Shown here: positions 1-5,509 of the stretch, one piece after another
Position numbering within the stretch: the first letter of the stretch is position 1
How the letters are laid out: each line of letters starts with the position of its first letter
Origin: an uncultured Clostridia bacterium
GTDB lineage: Bacteria; Bacillota; Clostridia; Oscillospirales; Acutalibacteraceae
Direction of reading: 5' to 3'
DNA: 5,558 bases
Assembly (NCBI GenBank): GCA_946002045.1
Contig: CAMFYM010000091.1
Span: 1-5,558, forward strand
The notes under the pieces: generated by a model
Seen by the model: the letters and a program-made list of their open reading frames with translations, nothing else
The model's database searches: none
What the model was told of the DNA's origin: nothing
Made by a program: the position numbers and the translations under genes

Positions 1-657
1 GAGGGCGTTACTGCCACAGATGAGGACGGTAAGGACTTAACGCAGTATGTTACCGTTTCCTGCAAGCCTACCGATGATATTAGCAAAAAGCTTTTAACAT
101 ATTCTCTTAACCTTTCCGGCTACGAGATAAAAAGCGTTGAACGACAGCTTATCGTAGGTGATGAATACAAGGGTCCGTCTATCAAACAGAGCAGTGAAAA
201 ATTTGAAATCCCACTTAACAAAATCGGCAGCCTGTCGGCTGAAATTGCCAAAAGCAATGCTGTGGAAACCGACGACGGCTTTGGTGGCTCCTGCGCAATA
301 TCGGCACAGATTGACTCGCCTGATATTACTGTAGGTGACTATGTGGCAACAGTAACGGCGCAAAATATTTTCGGCGACACAGCAAGCATAAAAATGGTTG
401 TTACCGTTACGGAAAAGGCAGACTCAATCATTAAGCTTAAGGCATCGTCGGTAAGTCTTAACAAGGGTGACGCCTTTAATCCTATTGATTATGTTGACGG
501 TGCAATTCACAATGAATACGGTGATATTACATCACAGGTTGTTGCCGTTAACACGGTAGATACAATAACATCGGGCACATACACTGTTGAATACAGAATT
601 AAAGGGATAAAAGAGCTTGAAAACGAAAAGGCATATTTATATGTTACGGTGAATTAA
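1..657 (+). CDS. Surface protein with bacterial Ig-like (DUF5011-type) modules, C-terminal part
   Basis: The frame is open from base 1 to a TAA at 655-657, giving 218 residues of a protein whose start lies outside the window. The visible part is all beta-type, Thr/Val/Asp-rich sequence without membrane segments. At least two Ig-like modules can be made out. One ends near residues 115-135 (YVATVTAQN.FGDTASIKMVVTVT). The last spans about 142-218, with the pattern SLNKGDAF-P-DYV-G...GDIT...SGTYTVEYRIKG...YLYVTVN, which is typical of DUF5011/Cry22-like Ig domains. The first 20 residues (GVTATDEDGKDLT) look like the start of another module. Such modules are normally outside the cell, as stalks or binding parts of wall-associated proteins. 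No LPXTG anchor or C-terminal membrane helix is seen, so any anchor or catalytic domain must lie upstream. It is tightly coupled to the kinase gene that follows. The module type is fairly secure; the function of the whole protein is unknown. Confidence 0.8.
   Translation, partial: EGVTATDEDGKDLTQYVTVSCKPTDDISKKLLTYSLNLSGYEIKSVERQLIVGDEYKGPSIKQSSEKFEIPLNKIGSLSAEIAKSNAVETDDGFGGSCAISAQIDSPDITVGDYVATVTAQNIFGDTASIKMVVTVTEKADSIIKLKASSVSLNKGDAFNPIDYVDGAIHNEYGDITSQVVAVNTVDTITSGTYTVEYRIKGIKELENEKAYLYVTVN
648..652 (+). promoter_or_regulatory. Ribosome binding site GGTGA that supports a GTG start
   Basis: GGTGA lies inside the last codons of the Ig-like protein gene, six bases before the GTG at 659. 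It matches the 3' part of the AGGAGGTGA consensus. The next in-frame ATG (695) has only an A-rich stretch before it, so the GTG is the better start. Placing the site inside the upstream gene implies translational coupling. Confidence 0.6.
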
Positions 658-658
658 A

Positions 659-1996
659 GTGGCAAATAAAAGAGAAAACAAAACCAAAAAGCTAATGCAA
701 AGAACAGAGTACCTGCTACTGCTATTGAAAAAGCTGAGACTTACAATAATCCTTCTTTGCCTTGTGGGTGGCATTATCAGCTTTGCTATTTCAAATGTTG
801 TATATACGCCCGAATACACGGTCACAAGGGCATTCACCATATCGGTTAATGAGCATCCCGGTGCAAATTCAGCCACAATAAATGCTAATCAGCTTAGCAA
901 AACAATACCGTCCCTTTTGAGCAATAATGTTTTTATTGACCATATGGAGCAATACCTTGAGGCAGACGGCATTACAGGTAAATTCAAGGTAACATCACTT
1001 GAATACTCAAATATTTTTTACTTAACGGTGGTATCCTCCGACAACGACTCCTGCTTTAAAATTATTGAACATATTGAAAAGCATTACAACGAGGTAGCAA
1101 AGGGAGTTATCGGAGAAAGTACAATGAAATTTTTGGCGCCACCCTCCTATAATAATCTGCCGTCAAATGCCCCTAATTACGCAATCAGTGTGCTTTTTGG
1201 CATATTTTTTGTTTTTGCAGTTTTTTGCCTTGCGTTGTTTATTATGGTAAAATGTACCGAAACGGTTACATCTGCAGATGATTTAGGTAACGAAATTAAC
1301 GCTCCCTGCCTATCTACCGTGCACCGAGTTTACCACAAAAAGAGAAGTGGTCAGGCAAGGAACGAAAAATACAATATTCCATTAGTAACAGACGAAAATG
1401 CAAATCTTGAGTTTTGCCGTGAAATCAGCACCCTTTCGTCAAAATTCGACAAATATTGCAAGTTGAAAAGCTGCAAAAGTGTTTTAGTTACAAGCACCAT
1501 ATCCGGTGAGGGAAAGTCATCAATCAGCCTTAACCTTGCCTGTGATTTGGCAGACAAGGGCAAAAGAGTTGTTATTATTGACTGTGATTTAAGGATGCCC
1601 TGTATTGCAAGAAATCTTGGTATTGATAATATTGATGTGTCCCTATCGGACGCACTTGCTTCGCCTGAAAAGGATTGTGTGATTAAAACGGCTGTGGATA
1701 ACCTTTACTTTGCAGGTAACAACAAGAATATTTACACTCCCCTTGACAGCACAAATCCAAAGCAGCTAAAGGCGCTTATTGACAGGCTAAAGGCAGAATT
1801 TGATTATATTATTGTAGATACGCCACCGTCATCATTTTTAGGTGACGCTATCGAAATCGGCGAAATTACAGACGGCTTTGTTTATGTTGTATCCTATAAC
1901 AGCGTGAGCAAAAATTATATTTTGCGCAGTCTGTCTGCCTTTGACGAGGCAAGGTGCCAAATGATAGGTTTTGTATTGAACCACAAGGTAAAATAG
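659..1996 (+). CDS. Fused Wzz/CpsC-type chain-length domain and CpsD-type tyrosine-protein kinase
   Basis: This 445-aa membrane protein probably regulates polymerisation or export of capsule or exopolysaccharide. Residues 27-49 form a first membrane helix, about 50-172 are extracellular, a Pro-rich stretch (160-172, APPSYNNLPSNAP) precedes a second helix at 174-197, and the rest is cytoplasmic: the Wzz/CpsC plan. The kinase half carries Walker A (SGEGKSS, 282-288, K286), Walker A' (VVIIDCDLR, 304-312) and Walker B (YIIVDTPP, 383-390, D387), the set that defines bacterial tyrosine kinases. The length equals a Gram-positive CpsC plus CpsD, here in one chain. Two deviations stand out. There is no C-terminal tyrosine cluster (the last Tyr is Y420, and the protein ends soon after). 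The ExxRxxR oligomerisation motif reads E251-R254-S257. The GTG start lies one base after the upstream stop, so the two genes are co-transcribed. The family is secure; actual kinase activity and the polymer concerned are inferred. Confidence 0.87.
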   Translation: MANKRENKTKKLMQRTEYLLLLLKKLRLTIILLCLVGGIISFAISNVVYTPEYTVTRAFTISVNEHPGANSATINANQLSKTIPSLLSNNVFIDHMEQYLEADGITGKFKVTSLEYSNIFYLTVVSSDNDSCFKIIEHIEKHYNEVAKGVIGESTMKFLAPPSYNNLPSNAPNYAISVLFGIFFVFAVFCLALFIMVKCTETVTSADDLGNEINAPCLSTVHRVYHKKRSGQARNEKYNIPLVTDENANLEFCREISTLSSKFDKYCKLKSCKSVLVTSTISGEGKSSISLNLACDLADKGKRVVIIDCDLRMPCIARNLGIDNIDVSLSDALASPEKDCVIKTAVDNLYFAGNNKNIYTPLDSTNPKQLKALIDRLKAEFDYIIVDTPPSSFLGDAIEIGEITDGFVYVVSYNSVSKNYILRSLSAFDEARCQMIGFVLNHKVK

Positions 1997-2012
1997 AATT
2001 ATAAAAATACAC

Positions 2013-2050
2013 AAGGACACGCAGATAAAATTACCTGTGTGTCCTTTTTT
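2013..2050 (+). terminator. Intrinsic terminator between convergent genes
   Basis: AAGGACACGCAG (2013-2024) pairs with CTGTGTGTCCTT (2035-2046) over 12 bp with a single G-U wobble and a 10-base loop. A run of six T (2045-2050) completes a good terminator for the + strand kinase gene, 16 bases after its stop. The T run touches the stop codon of the convergent HAD gene. Read on the - strand, the same stem is followed by a looser T-rich stretch (about 2001-2007), so it may also end the HAD transcript. Confidence 0.88.
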
Positions 2051-2739
2051 CATTCAATATTTTGCAGCAAGCTCTCTATTTCAAGGAGTGATTTTATTTC
2101 ATAATCAGGGGTAATAGGTGTATTATTTTCAGTATTATTCGGGTTAAACCAAATTGTTTTTATCCCTGCATTTTTGCCACCTGTTATGTCGGACGAAAGG
2201 CTGTCGCCGATAATCACCGTTTGTGATTTATCAAGGCTTGGTATAGCAGAAAAGCAGGCGCTGAAAAATTCCCTTGACGGCTTTTCGTACCCCACAGTCT
2301 CTGAAATAAATATGCCCTTAAAATACCTTGCCAAATCAGTACCCTTCAGCCTTTGCTCCTGCACTCTTTTTGCTCCGTTTGACACTAAATACAAATCGTA
2401 TTTGCCGTAAAGGGACTGAATTACACTTAACGCATTTTCAACAAAATGGTACTCATAGCACAGGTTTTCCTCATAAACCTCTGTAAGTTGCTGTGGCGAT
2501 AAATCAAGTCCCAGCTCATCAAACAAAAGCCTGTACCTGTTAACCTTAACCTGCTGTCTTGTAATTTCGCCACGCTCAAGTCGCTTCCATTGAGAAATAT
2601 TATATTTGCTGTACTGACTGACTATATAGTCGTCAGCCTCAACGCCAAAGCGTGCCAACGCCTTTGTTAGAGCAAGGCGCTCTGATTTTTTAAAATCAAG
2701 TATTGTATCGTCTAAATCGAATAAAACGCTTTTAATCAT
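2050..2739 (-). CDS. HAD-superfamily hydrolase, YjjG/YfnB-like noncanonical pyrimidine nucleotidase
   Basis: This is a 229-aa cytoplasmic phosphatase. All four HAD motifs are present: motif I DLDDT (D8 nucleophile, D10 acid/base), motif II VSNG (S120), motif III EKP (K153) and motif IV GDSLSSD (D179, D184). An alpha-helical cap lies between motifs I and II (about residues 15-95). The stretch ISETVGYEKPSREFF and the GDSxxSDITGGKNAGIKTIWFNP block closely follow E. coli YjjG, which removes phosphate from noncanonical pyrimidine nucleoside monophosphates (house-cleaning of nucleotides). Substrate assignment inside the HAD family is uncertain, so the subfamily is inference. The start at 2739 is chosen because GAGGTG precedes it and because the longer reading to 2790 would run through a terminator and promoter. 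It ends against a shared terminator and seems to be a single-gene unit. Confidence 0.85.
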   Translation of the reverse strand: MIKSVLFDLDDTILDFKKSERLALTKALARFGVEADDYIVSQYSKYNISQWKRLERGEITRQQVKVNRYRLLFDELGLDLSPQQLTEVYEENLCYEYHFVENALSVIQSLYGKYDLYLVSNGAKRVQEQRLKGTDLARYFKGIFISETVGYEKPSREFFSACFSAIPSLDKSQTVIIGDSLSSDITGGKNAGIKTIWFNPNNTENNTPITPDYEIKSLLEIESLLQNIE

Positions 2740-2743
2740 ACCC

Positions 2744-2749
2744 CACCTC
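2744..2749 (-). promoter_or_regulatory. Ribosome binding site of the HAD gene
   Basis: On the - strand GAGGTG stands four bases (six from its GAGG core) before the ATG at 2739. No such site precedes the in-frame upstream ATGs at 2790 and 2787, so this site decides the start. Confidence 0.75.
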
Positions 2750-2795
2750 AAAAAAACACCTGCTGATGTATTGATTATACCAAACATCAACAGGT
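2750..2795 (-). terminator. Intrinsic terminator of the feo operon
   Basis: Read on the - strand, ACCTGTTGATGT (2795-2784) pairs with ACATCAGCAGGT (2769-2758) over 12 bp with one U-G wobble and a 14-base loop. One G and then seven T (2756-2750) follow. It starts ten bases after the stop of the Cys-rich protein gene, exactly where the feo operon should end. On the + strand the wobble becomes a C-A mismatch and no gene needs ending there, which favours the - strand reading. Confidence 0.82.
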
Positions 2796-2802
2796 TTTTC
2801 TA
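2774..2802 (-). promoter_or_regulatory. Candidate promoter of the HAD gene, inside the terminator loop
   Basis: On the - strand, a perfect TATAAT (2779-2774) is preceded by TGG, forming an extended -10 (TGnTATAAT). With a 17-base spacer, TAGAAA (2802-2797) fits the -35 position at 4 of 6 bases. Transcription would begin near 2767, giving a leader of about 28 bases with the GAGGTG site. The -10 box lies wholly in the loop of the feo terminator hairpin. The call rests on motif match and position only. Confidence 0.6.
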
Positions 2803-2805
2803 TAT

Positions 2806-2976
2806 TTATTTCATTTTTGAGTGGCAATTTGCAGAGCAATTACTGCAATCACAGCCACAGGAGCATTTTCCTGATTTTTTATCCCTAACCATTTTTGTTA
2901 TCACAGCACCTACCACAAGGACAAGCACCAGCAAAACGGCTATTGTACCTATATTTTCAGTAATAAATGACAACAT
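2806..2976 (-). CDS. FeoB-associated Cys-rich membrane protein
   Basis: This 56-aa protein has a short N-terminus (MLSFITENIG), one hydrophobic membrane helix at about residues 9-28 (rich in Leu and Val), a basic stop-transfer stretch (KMVRDKKSGK, 28-37), and a Cys-rich tail. The tail has six cysteines at 38, 40, 42, 44, 47 and 51 followed by H52 (pattern CxCxCxCxxCxxxCH). This is the layout of the small 'FeoB-associated Cys-rich membrane protein' family (PF12669) found next to feoB in Firmicutes. By charge the Cys tail should face the cytoplasm, where it could bind iron or a metal cluster near the FeoB pore; that role is inferred. AGGAG (2984-2988) lies seven bases before the ATG and overlaps the feoB stop codon, so translation is coupled to feoB. 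It takes the place where feoC stands in enterobacteria. Confidence 0.85.
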   Translation of the reverse strand: MLSFITENIGTIAVLLVLVLVVGAVITKMVRDKKSGKCSCGCDCSNCSANCHSKMK

Positions 2977-2986
2977 AATCCTTCTC

Positions 2987-5140
2987 CTATTTTAAATCAC
3001 TGTTAGCATTAACGGCAGAAACGGTTTTTGCGCCGTAATTTTTATTTGGTCTTACAAGCAGATAAACGAATACTGCCAGAACAATAACGGCACAAACAAA
3101 GCCGATTATATTAAGCTGACCTATTGCAAGCAAGCCAAACTGATAAATCATAAATGACACGCAGTAGGCGAATATTGTTTGATAGCCTAAGGCATATGCA
3201 GTCCACTTAAGGCTGTTCATCTCCTTTGCAATTGCACTGATAGCACCAAAGCAGGGTGCACAAAGCAGATTGAACACCAAGAATGAATAGCCTGCAAGAG
3301 GAGTGAGTCCCTCAAAATTAAGTACACCGAACACGCCCACAATTTCCTCCTTGGCAGCAAGTCCCATTACTGTTGCAATAGTCGCCTTTATGTCGCCAAA
3401 GCCAAGTGGAACAAACAACCATTTTACACGAGATGCAATAATACCCAGCACGCTTAATTCAAGGCTCATATCAAGCTCAAAGCCAAAGGTGCCCTTTTGT
3501 GTAATACCGAAATGAGAAAGCGCCCAAATAATCATAGACGCAAGTAGAATTACCGTGCCTGCTTTTTTGATAAAGGATGATGCCCTTTCCCACATTGACC
3601 TCATTACATTGCTGAAGGTTGGCATATGATACGCAGGTAATTCCATTACAAAGGGAGCCACATCGCCGGAAAACATTTTTGTTTTTTTAAGAATAATTCC
3701 TGAAATAACAATAGCAAAAATTCCCAAAAAATATGCACTAGGCGCTACCCACCATGCACCGTCAAACAGCGCATTTGCAATAAGAGCAATCACAGGCAGC
3801 TTGGCACTGCAGGGAATAAAGGTTGTTGTAATAACCGTCATTCGTCTGTCACGCTCATTTTCGATAGTCCTTGACGCCATTATACCCGGCACACCACAGC
3901 CTGTACCAATCAAAATCGGTATAAAGGACTTACCTGACAGACCGAATTTGCGAAACAGCTTATCCATAACAAAGGCAACTCGTGCCATATATCCACAGCT
4001 TTCAAGAAATGCCAGCAAAATAAACAACACTATCAGCTGAGGCACAAAGCCCAGCACAGAGCCAACACCACCGATAATTCCGTCAAGGATAAGGCTTGAC
4101 AGCCACGGTGCACAGTTAAGATTGTTCAACAGACTTTCTACCATAACAGGTATTCCGGGTACAAACCCCTTGCCAAACAAGGTCCAGCCCTCACCAAACA
4201 AGCCGTTATTTGCCCACTCTGTTGCCCAACCACCAACGGTAGAAACGGATATGTAATAAACGAGAAACATTATCAGTGCAAAAATAGGCAGGGCAAGAAC
4301 TCTGTTTGTAACTATCCTGTCTATTTTATCAGAGGCAGTCAGCGCTCCCTCATTTTTCTTTTTACAGCAACGCTTAACAATATCTGTTACAAGGTTATAT
4401 CTTTCGTTGGTAATTATGCTTTCAGCGTCGTCGTCAAGCTCTGCCTCTGCCGACTTAATATCAAGCTCAATATGGCTGATTGTTTTTTCGTCAAGCTTAA
4501 GCTTTTCCAAAACTCTTTGGTCACGCTCAAAGATTTTGACGGCGTACCACCTTTGCTGCTCCAAGGGTAAATGATGAACGGCTGCCTCCTCAATATGAGC
4601 CAGTGCGTGCTCCACTGCTCCCGAAAATCTGTGGCATGGCATAACAGCACCAAGCTGTGCTGCCGAAATGGACTCCTCCACTGCTTCGTCAATGCCCGTA
4701 TTCTTTATTGCTGATATTTCCACAACCTTACAGCCGATACCCTTTGACAGCAGTAATTTATCAATGGTGTCGCCGTTTTTTTCAACAACATCCATCATAT
4801 TTATTGCAACAACAACAGGTATTCCCAATTCACAAAGCTGTGTTGTTAAATACAGATTTCGTTCAATATTAGTACCATCAACTATATTAAGAATTGCGTC
4901 AGGACGCTCCTCTACAAGATAATTCCTTGCCACAACCTCCTCCAAGGTGTAGGGTGACAGGGAATATATACCCGGTAGGTCTGTGATAATTACACCGTCG
5001 TGATTTTTTAGCTTTCCCTCTTTTTTCTCCACAGTAACACCCGGCCAGTTGCCAACATATTGATTAGAGCCTGTCAATGTGTTAAACAAGGTGGTCTTTC
5101 CGCAATTAGGGTTACCTGCCAACGCTATTTTGATTGCCAT
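2987..5140 (-). CDS. feoB: Ferrous iron transport protein B (GTPase-permease)
   Basis: FeoB moves Fe2+ across the cytoplasmic membrane. This copy has 717 residues, a usual family length. The N-terminal G domain shows G1 GNPNCGKT (9-16, K15), switch I with T36, G3 DLPG (54-57), G4 NMMD (114-117) and G5 SAIK (143-146). A helical GDI/spacer region follows (about 165-270). The membrane part starts near 280 and holds the two Gate repeats and the conserved cysteines of the pore region: GTGCGVPG (C415) and FIPCSAKLP (C444). A second block includes GLAAKEEIVG (593-602) and CAPC (627-630). The final helix ends near 696, followed by a short basic cytoplasmic tail. AAAGGA (5148-5153) lies seven bases before the ATG. 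It is the second gene of the feo operon, 65 bases after feoA, and overlaps the ribosome site of the Cys-rich gene. No key residue is missing; the call is secure. Confidence 0.98.
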   Translation of the reverse strand: MAIKIALAGNPNCGKTTLFNTLTGSNQYVGNWPGVTVEKKEGKLKNHDGVIITDLPGIYSLSPYTLEEVVARNYLVEERPDAILNIVDGTNIERNLYLTTQLCELGIPVVVAINMMDVVEKNGDTIDKLLLSKGIGCKVVEISAIKNTGIDEAVEESISAAQLGAVMPCHRFSGAVEHALAHIEEAAVHHLPLEQQRWYAVKIFERDQRVLEKLKLDEKTISHIELDIKSAEAELDDDAESIITNERYNLVTDIVKRCCKKKNEGALTASDKIDRIVTNRVLALPIFALIMFLVYYISVSTVGGWATEWANNGLFGEGWTLFGKGFVPGIPVMVESLLNNLNCAPWLSSLILDGIIGGVGSVLGFVPQLIVLFILLAFLESCGYMARVAFVMDKLFRKFGLSGKSFIPILIGTGCGVPGIMASRTIENERDRRMTVITTTFIPCSAKLPVIALIANALFDGAWWVAPSAYFLGIFAIVISGIILKKTKMFSGDVAPFVMELPAYHMPTFSNVMRSMWERASSFIKKAGTVILLASMIIWALSHFGITQKGTFGFELDMSLELSVLGIIASRVKWLFVPLGFGDIKATIATVMGLAAKEEIVGVFGVLNFEGLTPLAGYSFLVFNLLCAPCFGAISAIAKEMNSLKWTAYALGYQTIFAYCVSFMIYQFGLLAIGQLNIIGFVCAVIVLAVFVYLLVRPNKNYGAKTVSAVNANSDLK

Positions 5141-5160
5141 ATGTAATTCCTTTCACACTA

Positions 5161-5180
5161 ATTAGTTGCAACTAACTAAT
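5161..5180. promoter_or_regulatory. Third feo operator-like palindrome, in the feoA-feoB gap
   Basis: ATTAG-TTGCAA-CTAAC (5161-5176) is one base away from the GTTAG-N6-CTAAC element found twice at the feoA promoter, with the same spacing. The same stretch contains a perfect 14-bp palindrome, TTAGTTGCAACTAA (5162-5175), and ATTAGTT-N6-AACTAAT (5161-5180). I see no convincing promoter here, so it may be an auxiliary binding site inside the operon or a roadblock site. The likeness to the promoter operators is direct; the binding function is inferred. Confidence 0.5.
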
Positions 5181-5184
5181 CTTT

Positions 5185-5212
5185 AAAAAGATAGAAGTAG
5201 GATACCTACTCC
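5185..5212 (-). terminator. Candidate weak attenuator hairpin at the feoA stop
   Basis: On the - strand AGTAGG (5210-5205) and CCTACT (5201-5196) form a stem with a three-base loop. A G-U and a G-C pair can extend it to eight pairs. Four bases later comes a run of five T (5189-5185). The stem includes the feoA stop codon (5208-5206). It could lower transcription into feoB or protect an mRNA end. The stem is short and the T run interrupted, so this is a weak candidate. Confidence 0.3.
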
Positions 5213-5427
5213 ACCTCTATCATATCTGCATCTGCCTTTCTTAAGGACAACTCGTAGCCACGGACATTTACTTCAATAGGGTCGCCAAGGGGCGCCACTC
5301 TCCTAACGGTAATTTTAACTCCCTTTGTTATGCCCATATCCATAATTCTTCTTTTAATTGCACCCTCGCCGTGAAGCTTAACAACAGTTGCAGATTTGCC
5401 TATTTTAATTTGCTTTAAGGTTTTCAT
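5206..5427 (-). CDS. feoA: Ferrous iron transport protein A (FeoA, SH3-like)
   Basis: This is a 73-aa soluble protein of the FeoA family, needed together with FeoB for Fe2+ uptake and thought to act on FeoB at the cytoplasmic side. The sequence shows the family pattern: an N-terminal strand (MKTLKQIKIGKSATVVKL), then GEGAIKRRIMDMGITKGVKITVRRVAPLGDPIEV, then RGYELSLRKADADMIEV. The central R-x-M-D-M-G-I-x-x-G and APLGDPIEV blocks are diagnostic, as is the small beta-barrel length of about 75 residues. The start at 5427 is chosen because GGAGG lies five bases upstream; an in-frame GTG at 5445 would add only six residues and would place the ribosome site inside the gene. It is the first gene of the operon, directly behind the controlled promoter. 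The call is secure. Confidence 0.96.
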   Translation of the reverse strand: MKTLKQIKIGKSATVVKLHGEGAIKRRIMDMGITKGVKITVRRVAPLGDPIEVNVRGYELSLRKADADMIEVE

Positions 5428-5432
5428 ATTGT

Positions 5433-5437
5433 CCTCC
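5433..5437 (-). promoter_or_regulatory. Ribosome binding site of feoA
   Basis: A perfect GGAGG on the - strand ends five bases before the ATG at 5427. It rules against the upstream in-frame GTG at 5445. Confidence 0.85.
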
Positions 5438-5456
5438 AAACACACAAAGCATAACG

Positions 5457-5474
5457 AGTTAGCGATTACTAACT
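5457..5474. promoter_or_regulatory. feo operator copy 1, at the transcription start
   Basis: AGTTAG-CGATTA-CTAACT is a perfect inverted repeat of six-base arms around six bases. It starts at about +1 of the predicted feoA transcript (5473-5475), where a bound repressor would block initiation. The half-site GTTAG/CTAAC resembles the core of DtxR/IdeR-type boxes, though the spacing differs from the classical DtxR box. The regulator identity is inferred. Confidence 0.65.
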
Positions 5475-5480
5475 GTTGTT

Positions 5481-5509
5481 ATGTTAGCACAAACTAACTC
5501 GTTTGTCAA
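5481..5509 (-). promoter_or_regulatory. Sigma-A-type promoter of the feo operon
   Basis: On the - strand a perfect -35 TTGACA (5509-5504), a 17-base spacer and a -10 TAACAT (5486-5481, four of six consensus bases including the key A and T) form a good housekeeping promoter. The start would lie near 5474, leaving a leader of about 47 bases to the feoA ATG. A+T-rich sequence with A runs lies upstream (5510-5558) and could act as an UP element. Confidence 0.82.
5483..5498. promoter_or_regulatory. feo operator copy 2, between -35 and -10
   Basis: GTTAG-CACAAA-CTAAC repeats the half-sites and six-base spacing of copy 1. Its centre lies 25 bp from that of copy 1. It fills the spacer and overlaps the -10 box of the feoA promoter, so binding would exclude RNA polymerase. 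Confidence 0.65.

Larger units (their letters stand above)
5453..5503. repeat. 51-bp symmetric array of four half-sites over the feoA promoter
   Basis: AACGAGTTAG (5453-5462) and CTAACTCGTT (5494-5503) are perfect 10-bp inverted arms 31 bases apart. Between them lie CTAAC (5469-5473) and GTTAG (5483-5487), also inverted. The whole block is therefore symmetric around base 5478, and the two operators are mirror images of each other, with identical outer flanks (CGA/TCG). Confidence 0.75.

Noticed and set aside
2174..2410. + strand frame inside the HAD gene, and - strand frames within 637-876, 1351-1563 and 1838-2053
   Set aside because: These are shadows of conserved genes on the opposite strand with no ribosome sites or domain signals; the last also runs through the intergenic terminator.
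2737..2790. Longer N-terminus of the HAD protein starting at 2790
   Set aside because: It would translate through the terminator hairpin, the -10 box and the GAGGTG ribosome site, and adds 17 residues before the canonical HAD start (MIKSVLFDLDDT).
2771..2995. + strand open frame across the Cys-rich gene
   Set aside because: It is antisense to a well-supported small gene, has no ribosome site, and its sequence is low-complexity Thr/Ser/Ile without family features.
4414..4692. Second - strand frame inside feoB
   Set aside because: It lies fully within the intact feoB GTPase/GDI region in another frame and has no recognisable protein pattern; the same holds for the + strand frames at 3303-3515, 3801-4040, 4657-4872 and 4668-4922.
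5425..5445. GTG start of feoA at 5445
   Set aside because: The perfect GGAGG would fall inside the gene; the ATG at 5427 has ideal spacing and begins with the normal FeoA N-terminus.
5453..5503. Classical Fur box at the feo promoter
   Set aside because: I find no GATAAT-type hexamer array; the symmetry is built on GTTAG/CTAAC half-sites instead, which points away from the standard Fur consensus.
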